From the NCBI GenBank assembly GCA_963668435.2, contig CAXXSC010000008.1, positions 1,302,001 to 1,366,000 on the forward strand: 64,000 nt of DNA. The letters run 5' to 3'. The notes below the pieces were generated by a model. The model was not told the origin of the DNA. It saw only the letters and a program-made list of their open reading frames with translations, and searched no databases. Shown here piece after piece: positions 16,798-25,642 of the stretch. The stretch's first letter is position 1; each line of letters opens with the position of its first letter. Source of the DNA: G963668435 sp963668435 (GTDB lineage Bacteria; Latescibacterota; Latescibacteria; Latescibacterales; Latescibacteraceae). The position numbers and the translations under genes are program-made.

Positions 16798-16805
16798 ACA
16801 TCATA

Positions 16806-16834
16806 ACAAGGGGAGCCGCAGCTCCCCTTGTTTG
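16806..16834 (+). terminator. Intrinsic terminator after the thermonuclease gene
   Basis: ACAAGGGGAGC (16806-16816) and GCTCCCCTTGT (16821-16831) form a perfect 11-bp stem with a CGCA loop, followed by a short T tail. It marks the right border of the AT-rich island. Confidence 0.88.
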
Positions 16835-16850
16835 TAATAATGGAAATTAA

Positions 16851-17546
16851 ATGACCCTCCCCCCTCTCATACCCGGCACGCTGATCAGGCGCTATAAACG
16901 TTTCCTCGCCGATGTCACGCTCGACACGGGCGAGCAGGTCACCGCTCACTGCGCCAACACCGGCTCCATGACCCAGATGGCCGAACCGGGAAGCCGCGTG
17001 ATGCTTTCCGAGGCCGCCAATCCCGAGCGGAAAACCCGCTACGACTGGCAGCTTGTCGAGGTCGCGGGCCTCTGGGCGGGTATCAACACGAAAGTGCCGA
17101 ATATCCTGCTGCGCGAGGGATTCGAGACCGGCGCGGTGCCCGAATTCCGCGGCTACGAGCGGATGCGTATGGAGGTGAAATACGGTGTCAATTCGCGGGC
17201 GGACGGTGTTCTTTACGGCGAAAAGGGGCTTTTTTACCTTGAGGCGAAGAATGTGACGCTGGTCGAGGAGGGACGGGCGCTGTTCCCGGATGCGGTCACC
17301 TCACGCGGTGCGAAACATCTCGACGAGCTGGCGGCGATGGTCAGGGAGGGCCACCGCGCGGCGCTTTTCCTGCTTTCACAACGCATGGACTCCGACAGCA
17401 TCGGTATAGCCTCGCACATCGACCCCTATTACGCGGAACAGATCCACATGGCGGTCAATGAAGGTGTCGAGATTATCGATTGGCGGGCCGCAGTGACAGC
17501 TGAGTCGATCACACTCGACACACCGCTGCCTTTTCACCTGCCATAA
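16851..17546 (+). CDS. sfsA: Sugar fermentation stimulation protein homologue SfsA
   Basis: The 231 residues match SfsA family length and motifs: PGTLIRRYKRFLADV near the N-terminus, HCANTGSM, WAGINTKVPN and the central EAKNVTLVEEGRALFPDAV in shortened form (EVKYGVNSRAD, EAKNVT, FPDAVT). The conserved D and ExK positions suggest a PD-(D/E)XK nuclease-like fold, and DNA binding was reported for E. coli SfsA, but the role is poorly defined. GC-rich codons resume here, in contrast to the island just upstream. Confidence 0.92.
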   Translation: MTLPPLIPGTLIRRYKRFLADVTLDTGEQVTAHCANTGSMTQMAEPGSRVMLSEAANPERKTRYDWQLVEVAGLWAGINTKVPNILLREGFETGAVPEFRGYERMRMEVKYGVNSRADGVLYGEKGLFYLEAKNVTLVEEGRALFPDAVTSRGAKHLDELAAMVREGHRAALFLLSQRMDSDSIGIASHIDPYYAEQIHMAVNEGVEIIDWRAAVTAESITLDTPLPFHLP

Positions 17547-17590
17547 CCGCTTGTATAGCCGTATGTTACCGCTGTTTAGCCGCTGACACC

Positions 17591-18991
17591 CTATCGAATT
17601 CCCCTGATACTCATTTCGTCCAGAGCGGCGCTGAGAATCGCCTCGTGCCCGCCTGCAAGCGCCGAGGGCTGACGGTATTCCCAGTAGCTCTCGACCTCGT
17701 AACCGCCCTCGATAAGCATAGCGCTTGTGGGAAGGTACATCTGCGCGCCATTCGTATAGCCCAGCGGGAAAGTCACGCCCGTTCCGAAATAATCCACTAT
17801 CATATTGCCCAGCTCCGCGACAAGTTCGCCCTCGATCCCCACGATACGGACATTTTCTCCAAGCGAAATGCCGTGGGCAGTGATCGCCACACTGCTTTTG
17901 AGCGAAAAACCACGGTCGAGTTTCGCTATCTGCTCACGGGCCCAGGCCTGCATCACCTCCGGCATACTCTCGGAATGGGCCTGCGGATTCTCGAGGATTT
18001 CAGCGTACTCCTCCCGTGAAAACGGTGTCTTAAGCGGCCAGTCCATTTCAATTGAAACAGTGCCCAGGGATGGCGTTATCTTTCGAAGCCCGGATTCCGC
18101 GAGCGCAATGACCTCGTCGGCCAGCATCTGCCCGGCACGGTCGACATCATCCCAGCTTCCGGCTTTCCACACATCGCTGCCCACCCCTATCACGGAAGCT
18201 TTCGAGTCGCCGCCCGCACCCTGCAAAAAGAGGCTGACATCCTTACCGAGCCAGTCGTCGATCCTTGCCATCGCCGCGCCGGGATAATCGGCGGAAATCC
18301 AGTAGGAACGCTCCACACCCTTGATCGTGGAGGGATGGCAGGAGGCGGAAAACAGCAGGCACACCGGCGTCCCGGTCATATCTTTCAACATCACCACGGG
18401 GAGCTCGCCGCAGATAGCTCCGTCAGGATAGGGCGCAAAATCGACACCACCATCGGGACGTGGCCTGCGACGGCTCATGGGGAGTTTCGTACTGCCGCTT
18501 CCTGCGCTGACCTGCACCTCAAGGACCGAGTCTTTCGCCTGTGCGACGGCGTCTATAATGCAATCTTCGAGAAAATCGAGATAGGCCGGATCGGAGGGCG
18601 TGTAAAACCACGTGCCGACCTTGGGGCCGGTATGCGTATGGGAGCAGTTGAGCAGTATGGAGGCGGGTTCGAGGCCGAGCTTTCTACCGATAGCGCCCTT
18701 GAAACGATCCGCCTCGTCCCTGCTGAAAAACAGGAGGTCAAATCCCATGATCAGCATCTCGCTCTCGCCCTGGGAAAGAAACAGCGCCCGCGCGTAGAGC
18801 TCGTCGTGAATTCCTCGGCATCCCCCGGGATCGTAGTCACGTCCGCCGAAACCGGTCATAGCTGTGCCCAGCGGCGGTGTCACCGCAACACGGGCAAATC
18901 CGGCATAAAGCGTGTCGGGCCCCTTTGAAACTTCGCATGATAGTACCATGACAGATACCACTGCCAACAGTGCTGCGGCCAACGATTTCAT
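17591..18991 (-). CDS. Neutral/alkaline ceramidase-like lipoprotein
   Basis: The N-terminus has a hydrophobic segment followed by VLSC, a lipobox that predicts lipid anchoring. The 466 residues match the N-terminal hydrolase domain of neutral/alkaline non-lysosomal ceramidases: AGFARVAVTPPLGTAMTGFG, DELYARALFL, and probable zinc ligands in NCSHTHTGP and SASCHPST, with the LFLQGAGGD segment near the expected nucleophile region. True ceramidases usually carry a further C-terminal domain, which is missing here. The domain is often found in soil and marine bacteria without proven ceramide activity, so the substrate is open. AAGGGGAT precedes the ATG. Confidence 0.82.
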   Translation of the reverse strand: MKSLAAALLAVVSVMVLSCEVSKGPDTLYAGFARVAVTPPLGTAMTGFGGRDYDPGGCRGIHDELYARALFLSQGESEMLIMGFDLLFFSRDEADRFKGAIGRKLGLEPASILLNCSHTHTGPKVGTWFYTPSDPAYLDFLEDCIIDAVAQAKDSVLEVQVSAGSGSTKLPMSRRRPRPDGGVDFAPYPDGAICGELPVVMLKDMTGTPVCLLFSASCHPSTIKGVERSYWISADYPGAAMARIDDWLGKDVSLFLQGAGGDSKASVIGVGSDVWKAGSWDDVDRAGQMLADEVIALAESGLRKITPSLGTVSIEMDWPLKTPFSREEYAEILENPQAHSESMPEVMQAWAREQIAKLDRGFSLKSSVAITAHGISLGENVRIVGIEGELVAELGNMIVDYFGTGVTFPLGYTNGAQMYLPTSAMLIEGGYEVESYWEYRQPSALAGGHEAILSAALDEMSIRGIR

Positions 18992-19041
18992 CAGAATCCC
19001 CTTTCATGGGCGTTCTGCTGCTCCAGACATGTGTTTCTTAC

Positions 19042-19070
19042 TATATAGAGGGGAATTGGAAATCTATCAA
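19042..19070 (-). promoter_or_regulatory. Sigma70-type promoter of the ceramidase-like gene
   Basis: On the minus strand TTGATA (19065-19070), a 17-base spacer and TATATA (19042-19047), about 50 bases upstream of the start codon at 18991. Confidence 0.65.
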
Positions 19071-19166
19071 GCAAAAAAGAACGGGCCCCATTCCGGCCGC
19101 TGTTACGAAGATGCGAGGGATATCCCGGCAACAGCGGACGGGCGGCGTCTCGTTCCTGCGCCTTTG

Positions 19167-19201
19167 GAGCCCGTGTCTCTGATATTGAGACGTTCGGGCT
19201 C
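19167..19201 (-). terminator. Hairpin downstream of the propeller gene
   Basis: GAGCCCG (19167-19173) pairs with CGGGCTC (19195-19201), and GTCTC (19175-19179) with GAGAC (19187-19191) inside it. No T-run follows, so it may be a 3'-end stabiliser or factor-dependent terminator. The rest of the 340-base gap 18992-19331 shows only the promoter at 19042. Confidence 0.4.
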
Positions 19202-19331
19202 TGTCAGATATTCAATAAGACTGCCGGGAAAATGATGTGTCGAGGATAAGGCACTTGTGAAAACAAAGAAAGAGTGGGAAAACAAGCGAATTCAGCAGTT
19301 GATTGTAATATGAGAGAGATGATCTTTCAGT

Positions 19332-22300
19332 TTATTTGATAAACATCATTCTGCCGTGATCACTTATCCCGCCGCGGTGAACCTTGAAAAAATAGACCCC
19401 GGAGGATACCCGCCCGCCATCGTTGCTCCTGCCGTCCCAGACCAGTTTTTTCCTGCCTGCCGAAAGCATGTCAAAATGATAGTCACGGACTTCCTGGCCC
19501 GCGTTATTATAGATTGTCACATCGACATCGCCCCAGCTTTCCACAGCGAACTCGAGTACTGTCATGACATTGAATGGATTGGGGAAATTTCCGATCACTG
19601 ACAGCGTTTTCCGTGCCGGTGTTGACCCGGCCGCGGATTGTTCACGATAGCTCGTTATGCCCCGTGGAGTCGCGAACCATTTTACATTATTGTAATCGAC
19701 CGCGATTGCGGCAACATAATCGTCCGTGAGACCGTCATTTTCTGTGTAGCTTGTCCATTCCCGGCCGTCATAACTGGACACCCCGCTGTCGGTGCCAACC
19801 CAGACAAGGTTATTATTATCCACGGCTATGGTCAGCACATTATTTCCCGCAAGACCGTCATCGACGTTAAAACTGGTCCAAGTCGTATCATTATAGCAGG
19901 AAATGCCGTTACGTGTGCCGATCCAGACATTGTCATCGTCGGCAATTGCCACCGCATTGACAGTATCGGCAGTCAAACCGTCGATCCGTACATACTGCTG
20001 CCAGACCTTGCCGTCAAAACGCCAGCATCCCTTGTTCGGCCCGCCAGCTATCCAGTAAACGCCCTTCGAGTCGACCGCTATCTCCTTGACAGCCCCCACA
20101 TCGATCCAGTTATCGTTCGTATACTGTGTCCACGTACCGTCGATGTGCTTGAAAAATCCGTAATTGCTGCCGGTGATCACATTACCATCGAGATCGGCCC
20201 TGACCGTGATCGTATCGCTGTACCGTGGATGGATATCACTTACGGACAGAGTTGTAAGCTCGCCATCGGCAAACCGGAAAATCCCCTGCTTCAGGTTCAT
20301 CCAGAGTGTATTGTCACTGTCGAACACAATATCTTCGGTGATAATGCCGCTTTCATGCTGCCATGATCCGCTTTCGATATATGTCAAACCGCGGTCGCTG
20401 GAAAACCAGACATTGTTACCGTTATCCACAGCGATCCCCCGTATCTCGTTGCTCAAAGGGCTGTTGGCGACATAGGCCCTGCTCTCCGATCCGTCAAACC
20501 AGTGAAGGCCGTCACTACTGGCAATCCAGATCGCCGACTCACCATCTGCGACTATCTTTCTGATAGTTTCGATCGGCCGTGAATTACCGATTTCATGACG
20601 TTTCCATTGGCTGCCGTCATAGCGCCAGAGCGGACGGTACCAGCGATCTTCAGCACTGTCGTATTTGCTTCCGTCACCGAAATCGGCCCAGAGATCACCG
20701 TTGCCGCTGAAACCCATCGCCTCGGCACGGAGAATCTGGATTCCATCGCCGGTATCGATTTCTGCGATGAAAGCAGTCAGCCTGTCGCCTTCAATTTTCG
20801 AAATGTTGCCGAAATCGGAGAGGCCCCAGACAGAGCCATCGGGCGCAAGATGAACAGTGTTGATCGAGTCAACGCTGTACTCACCTGAACTGCATGTCCG
20901 CCAGGAAACACCATCATACCGGGCAATTCCGGCAGTGGATGCAAACCACATAACTCCGCTACTGTCCTCAGCCACATCCTTAATATCACTGGATTTGAGG
21001 CCCTGATTAGCAGGATAGTGCTCCCAGTCACCACCATCGCCGATAGAAACACCGTCATCGGTGCCCAGATAGAGAATCCCATTATCACCGCTCAGAAATG
21101 TGGTGATCGCTACGTCCAGAAAATTGTGCTGTTCCCAGGCATTGCCGTCATAGCTCGAAATACCGGCATTTTCGGAGCGCTCGTACAGCACCCAGAGTTT
21201 CCCTGTGGAATCGACCGAGAGTTCAGTAATTTCAAGGCTCCTGAGGTCAGTCGGGCTGCCCGTCTGCACCCATTGGCTGCCGTCATAGACATACACGCCG
21301 GTATCGCATGCGATATAAAGGCTGTTGCCCGGCCCGGCGGTCAACGCCCTCACGTCGTTGGAAGGGAATTTTTCGTCCGCACGGTTCCAGATCGTATACC
21401 ACTCCCATTCGCTCCCGTTGAATTTCGAAATTCCTTTCGCGATATCGTCATGAAGCAGCCAGATATTGTTATCGCCGTCAACCGCGATGTCGGTCACCCG
21501 ATCATCGACAAGCTCGACCTCGCCCGTATAACTTTTCCATGTCTCACCGTCATAGGAGCTCACGCCCAACGAGGTGCCGAACCAAAGGACATCCCCCGCA
21601 CTCCTCGCAACTGAATATACCGAGCTGCTGACAAGCCCATCACTTTTTGTATAGCGTGTCCAGTTGGCACCATCATAAGAATAGGCGCCCCGGAGCGTGG
21701 CAAGCCAGAGAACACCGTCTTCGGTCACAGCAATATCGTTCACGACCAGACTGCCAATACCGCCTTCGCTGGTCCTGTCCCGCCACTCGGAGCCATCAAA
21801 ACTCCAGAATCCCCTGCTGTTGGCCAGCCACAAAGTGCCGTCGGAAGTGAGAAACAGCTTCAATGTGATGGCATTAAGAATGCTGTCCGGCTGATGGTCC
21901 TTCCATACCCCGTCCCGAAACTCGAACACACCGCCTGTAATAGAGCCGCACCATACAGCACCGTCACTCGCGACACAAAGCCCGCGGAGCTTATGCTCTG
22001 TCAGGCCGCTGTTCGAGGGGTCGTAGCTTATAGAACCGCTGTCCCCCATAATTTCAATTGTCGATCGATACTCATCTTCGTCGAACGCGATCCATATGCG
22101 CCCCTCGGAATCCAGCTCGACACCGTCCGTCTGATTGGATAAAAGGCCATCAGTTCGTGTCAGGGCTGTCGACTCTCCTGTCGCCTTGTCCCAGACCATA
22201 ATGCCGCCCTCGGTGGCACAGTAGACAGAATCACCTGCCACTTCGATATCGAATATCCCGTTTCCGTTCAGATAGCGTGTCCAGGTGCCATCACCGGCAA

Positions 22301-22364
22301 ATGCGCATGAGACAGTCATAACAGCGAAAACAAGAGTAGCCGAACAAATTATCAGTCGTTTCAT
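19332..22364 (-). CDS. Secreted two-component-regulator-type beta-propeller protein with FlgD-like C-terminus
   Basis: This 1,010-residue exported protein starts at MKRLIICSATLVFAVMTVS (signal peptide). An in-frame start 40 residues upstream (22484) would bury the signal peptide and is rejected. Most of the length consists of roughly 40-residue repeats with the pattern W(F/I)GT..G(V/I)S.YDG..W..Y, the Reg_prop blades known from sensor parts of hybrid two-component systems. Here no kinase or membrane domain follows. Instead the last 90 residues have NFPNPFN, a VDVTIYNNAGQEVR strand and GGRVSSGVYFFK, the FlgD-like Ig fold used as a C-terminal sorting-type domain. It is probably a surface or secreted protein; ligand unknown. 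Confidence 0.82.
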   Translation of the reverse strand: MKRLIICSATLVFAVMTVSCAFAGDGTWTRYLNGNGIFDIEVAGDSVYCATEGGIMVWDKATGESTALTRTDGLLSNQTDGVELDSEGRIWIAFDEDEYRSTIEIMGDSGSISYDPSNSGLTEHKLRGLCVASDGAVWCGSITGGVFEFRDGVWKDHQPDSILNAITLKLFLTSDGTLWLANSRGFWSFDGSEWRDRTSEGGIGSLVVNDIAVTEDGVLWLATLRGAYSYDGANWTRYTKSDGLVSSSVYSVARSAGDVLWFGTSLGVSSYDGETWKSYTGEVELVDDRVTDIAVDGDNNIWLLHDDIAKGISKFNGSEWEWYTIWNRADEKFPSNDVRALTAGPGNSLYIACDTGVYVYDGSQWVQTGSPTDLRSLEITELSVDSTGKLWVLYERSENAGISSYDGNAWEQHNFLDVAITTFLSGDNGILYLGTDDGVSIGDGGDWEHYPANQGLKSSDIKDVAEDSSGVMWFASTAGIARYDGVSWRTCSSGEYSVDSINTVHLAPDGSVWGLSDFGNISKIEGDRLTAFIAEIDTGDGIQILRAEAMGFSGNGDLWADFGDGSKYDSAEDRWYRPLWRYDGSQWKRHEIGNSRPIETIRKIVADGESAIWIASSDGLHWFDGSESRAYVANSPLSNEIRGIAVDNGNNVWFSSDRGLTYIESGSWQHESGIITEDIVFDSDNTLWMNLKQGIFRFADGELTTLSVSDIHPRYSDTITVRADLDGNVITGSNYGFFKHIDGTWTQYTNDNWIDVGAVKEIAVDSKGVYWIAGGPNKGCWRFDGKVWQQYVRIDGLTADTVNAVAIADDDNVWIGTRNGISCYNDTTWTSFNVDDGLAGNNVLTIAVDNNNLVWVGTDSGVSSYDGREWTSYTENDGLTDDYVAAIAVDYNNVKWFATPRGITSYREQSAAGSTPARKTLSVIGNFPNPFNVMTVLEFAVESWGDVDVTIYNNAGQEVRDYHFDMLSAGRKKLVWDGRSNDGGRVSSGVYFFKVHRGGISDHGRMMFIK

Positions 22365-22591
22365 ATCTTCAAACTCCGTACATTTCCAGCTATTCAGAAA
22401 ACGGGGACGGTCCAAAGCCATTACAACAGGAAGCTCCAGGCAGACGATTATTCCAGACAGCACAGCAGCACTATCAATTCCCAAAATTGTTTTACTGCGG
22501 GCAGAAACGGTTTCAGTTTACGCTATGCTCTTTCCCCTCCTCTGACATCCGCCGCCCGGCTGTACGCTGACACGAACCGCCATGCTGCCGC

Positions 22592-24331
22592 TTACATGAT
22601 TTTGTTGGCTGAAAGGAATTCACCGGGATTGTTGAATGCGGTGAAAAAGAGTGGTGTTCCGGCAAAGGAAAGCGGCGAAACCGGACCTATCGACATGTAA
22701 TTGTACTGTTTAGACTTGGCGTCGAAAGAGCTGTGCGGATCACGGAATGACTGGTAGAGCCTGAGTGAATTCTCCTCACCACCGGCAATCTCCTTGAGCG
22801 CGGAAAATTCATTGCCGTAAGCAAGGCCGAAACCGAAAAACATGATACGCATCTGCTCCACAATCGCCTTGGGCAGGCTCGCCAGTGTCTGGCTGATGAA
22901 AAGCCAGCCGAGGCCATATTTTCGCGTGGTCCTCACCGCGTCGATAAGCGAGTCCCTTACCCCGGCCTGGGCGGCGTACTGGACATCTTTATCGGGTGCC
23001 AGACGGTGGGCCTCGTCGAGGATCACGAGCGAGTTAAGGAACTGGTTGCTCATATATGCCTTTTCGGCAATTTCTGTCAGGGTGTCGAGGAAACTCTTGA
23101 TAACAACGGACTGGATCGCCTCATTCCAGAAAATGCCTGTCTCGGATACGCCGGTGCCGGAAAGGTTGATGACCACGACCGGGCGCACCGGACTCTTGCC
23201 GCTGAACGTGCCCTGAACCAGTTTCCTGATCGTAATACCGCCCTCGCGGGGACGGAAAAGCTCGCAGACCGGTTTCCAGGCGGTGAGGTATAGATCGTCG
23301 AACTTGTCCTGATGCTGACTGAAATCCTTGAAAATAAGCTGGAAACGGTCATTGGTCGATTCGCTGCCCATAAATTTGAATGCCTGAAAGAAAGCGTCCT
23401 TACTGCCGATCTCGGATATTTTAAACTTATCGCGGATACCGCGGGTGATGTCCTCGGCCGCGACCTGTTTCTCATCCGGATCCTTGATGCCGATTTTCGG
23501 GAAGAAATTCGATTCGCGGATAACCTCGGTGAACAAGGGCCAGCCGGTCAGGATAAGGTTATCCACATTCCGCACAACAATCTGGCGTTTATAGGAAAGA
23601 ATGGTCTCACGCAGTTTCAGATCGAAACGGGACTGCGTGTTCTCGCCGCTCAGGTCCATCGAGAACTCCGCCTGCGGATCGACGATAAAAATAGCCATCT
23701 GCGTGTGACGGGCATAGGCATGCAGCAGCGTTTTCGCAAGCACCGACTTACCGGAACCGGATTTGCCAAAAAGCCCGAGGTGATAGGCCTCACCAGCGCC
23801 GTCCTCGCCAACTCCGAAATGTTTGAACCACAGGGGCAGCTTGGGTGTCGATCCATAGACCCGCCCAAGGTAGAATATTTGCTGCCTGTAGCGTTCAAGC
23901 AGGGAATCGAGCACTGTATCGTCCACGAGATGTATTGCCGATCCGGTCGGCGGCACAGTACCGAGCAGGCTGGGGAAATAGCGGTTGTCCTCCTCGCCGA
24001 AAACAGCGCTGATGGAAAGCCTGCCGCTGTAGGTATCCTGACTCCCGCTGATACCGGGAATAATTCCACGCTCCCGGATCAGTTTTTTCATGGTGCTGTC
24101 CTCGAGAAGCGGATTGTCGAGACTGATTCCGGTCACCTGCCCGATGGCGTAATGCGGCTTGTTCTCCTGCATGAACGGGAAATAGGTAAGCTCGCCGATC
24201 AGTTTGCGGCTTTTCGCGGAATCGAGAATATCGATGGTGATACCGGAGGTATTGGAGGGCGCACTGATCACGCCGATTTTTTCACTGTCAGTAATGAGCC
24301 TGCTCGTGTTGTTCTCTTCCATGGTTGTCAC
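22592..24331 (-). CDS. herA: HerA-type DNA translocase ATPase
   Basis: Hexameric FtsK/HerA-family ATPase that works with the NurA nuclease to process DNA ends. The 579 residues have an N-terminal HAS-barrel-like beta region (to about 130), Walker A GKSGSGKS (189-196), FIVDPQAEFSMD just after it, and Walker B LVILDEAHRLAP near 430-440, followed by the GLGWLFISQTLASLP sensor region. Its start overlaps the end of the upstream gene by four bases (ATGA), so the two are translationally coupled. In archaea HerA-NurA acts in end resection with Mre11-Rad50; in bacteria it has been linked to repair or phage defence. Which applies here is not visible. Confidence 0.85.
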   Translation of the reverse strand: MTTMEENNTSRLITDSEKIGVISAPSNTSGITIDILDSAKSRKLIGELTYFPFMQENKPHYAIGQVTGISLDNPLLEDSTMKKLIRERGIIPGISGSQDTYSGRLSISAVFGEEDNRYFPSLLGTVPPTGSAIHLVDDTVLDSLLERYRQQIFYLGRVYGSTPKLPLWFKHFGVGEDGAGEAYHLGLFGKSGSGKSVLAKTLLHAYARHTQMAIFIVDPQAEFSMDLSGENTQSRFDLKLRETILSYKRQIVVRNVDNLILTGWPLFTEVIRESNFFPKIGIKDPDEKQVAAEDITRGIRDKFKISEIGSKDAFFQAFKFMGSESTNDRFQLIFKDFSQHQDKFDDLYLTAWKPVCELFRPREGGITIRKLVQGTFSGKSPVRPVVVINLSGTGVSETGIFWNEAIQSVVIKSFLDTLTEIAEKAYMSNQFLNSLVILDEAHRLAPDKDVQYAAQAGVRDSLIDAVRTTRKYGLGWLFISQTLASLPKAIVEQMRIMFFGFGLAYGNEFSALKEIAGGEENSLRLYQSFRDPHSSFDAKSKQYNYMSIGPVSPLSFAGTPLFFTAFNNPGEFLSANKIM

Positions 24332-25455
24332 CTCGTTTTCAGGGCGCTTTCCCGGAGAAGCGGAAGTATCGTTGCGAGATCGCTGTCCAGCGAACTGCTG
24401 ATATTGTCAATCGACGTCCGTTTGAGCGTCGGAAGCGCATTCATGAAATACCGCGTCAGTTCACGCGCGATATACAGGGGATACGGTTGTGCAAGTCCTG
24501 CGGTTGCGCACTGGCCTGAAATCGAACGCAAGACAGCGGCACGTTTCCCGTCATCATCAGCAACAGCGGAGGGCATGGCGATCCGAAACGCCGGTGTCCA
24601 TTGCTGCGGACGGTAATACAGCAGCCGGAATCCGCCGAACCATGCAACCGCACTGTCACGAAGTCCGGCAAATGCGGGATCCTTGATCGGCACCGCCACG
24701 GCACGCTCTATTTCCGGCTCGTCGAAAGCTTTGGGCATAGTGTAATCACCGGGATCAGTGAGTACTGTCATGACGGCATCCTGACAGAGCCCTGAAAGTC
24801 CGGAAAGCCCGCCGATGATCTCTTCCCGTCCGCAATCGCTGTCGAAAAACACCGGTACAGTCGCCGACATGTTTTCGGAAGCCTGTTTCAAAGCTGCAAG
24901 GGCCGGTTTGAGATGCGAGAGGAATTCCCCGCCGATTTTCGTGTCTTTCATGCGCATTGCCTGCGGCAGAGTGCTGAGAACCGAATAGAAATCCCTTGCC
25001 AGTGATCCCCGGTACAGCAAAAGACCTCGCGGCGCTCCCGCAATAAGCTCGATTTTCATTTCAGCGCTGAGGGCGGCGGCGATATTCCCGCTGTCAGTAC
25101 ATGAGCCGCCAGCGGCAAACACATGACGCTGTGCTGTTTCACCGACGGCATCATCCGTGCCTTCGGCAGGCAGCCCAACAGCACGAAACGCCGCACCCGC
25201 GATCAGCTGATCGAAAAACAACGGCCCAGCATCATGGACAGCATCGATGGCGGAACAGTCGATAAGCAGCCCGCCGTTATCACCCAAGCTGGCAAGAACA
25301 CCAGCATCGGCCAACTGTTTTCTGAGCTCTTCACGTTTCCCGGCAAGCTCGCGAATGGTCATGTCGAGACGGGCAGAAACTGCCGCACTGTCCCCCAGAA
25401 GCTCACTGAGCATATCCTCGGGAAGGCCGGAAAATGGCTGTTCGGCACCACTCAT
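24328..25455 (-). CDS. nurA: NurA-domain nuclease, partner of HerA
   Basis: Assigned as NurA from its coupling to HerA and from sequence pattern. The 375 residues contain a first acidic motif LIDCSAI (Asp near residue 66), where NurA has DGS, a central helical region, and a C-terminal QPYPLYIARELTRYF segment like the YPYPL-type end of NurA proteins. I chose the ATG at 25455 with GAGG upstream instead of an in-frame GTG at 25485. NurA is a 5'-3' nuclease whose activity is controlled by HerA. The overall similarity is low by eye, so family membership should be treated as probable. Confidence 0.68.
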   Translation of the reverse strand: MSGAEQPFSGLPEDMLSELLGDSAAVSARLDMTIRELAGKREELRKQLADAGVLASLGDNGGLLIDCSAIDAVHDAGPLFFDQLIAGAAFRAVGLPAEGTDDAVGETAQRHVFAAGGSCTDSGNIAAALSAEMKIELIAGAPRGLLLYRGSLARDFYSVLSTLPQAMRMKDTKIGGEFLSHLKPALAALKQASENMSATVPVFFDSDCGREEIIGGLSGLSGLCQDAVMTVLTDPGDYTMPKAFDEPEIERAVAVPIKDPAFAGLRDSAVAWFGGFRLLYYRPQQWTPAFRIAMPSAVADDDGKRAAVLRSISGQCATAGLAQPYPLYIARELTRYFMNALPTLKRTSIDNISSSLDSDLATILPLLRESALKTR

Positions 25456-25642
25456 TGTCTTCGCCTCGTTAAAATATACCGACACGGCATCTGATTATCA
25501 TGATAAGCGCCGCAGCGCTGTCATTGTGCTAGACGTTTCCGCATGTTTTTCCGTTAAATCAACGGTTCTTTTCTACTGAAATAATATGCGAGGGGTAATA
25601 GCAATAAAATTCTCCCGGATCACAGTGTCAGCTCACTGGAGC

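Larger units (their letters stand above)
15770..16805. other. AT-rich island, probably horizontally acquired
   Basis: Base composition and codon choice change abruptly after the frr terminator and return to the GC-rich background at sfsA. The region holds one unknown gene, a large palindromic element with a candidate leftward RNA, a leader-like mini-ORF and a small nuclease gene, and is bounded by intrinsic terminators on both sides (15738 and 16806). I found no integrase, transposase or flanking direct repeat, so the transfer mechanism is unknown. Confidence 0.6.

Noticed and set aside
15766..16850. att sites or target-site duplications flanking the AT-rich island
   Set aside because: I looked for direct repeats at both borders and found none that I could support.
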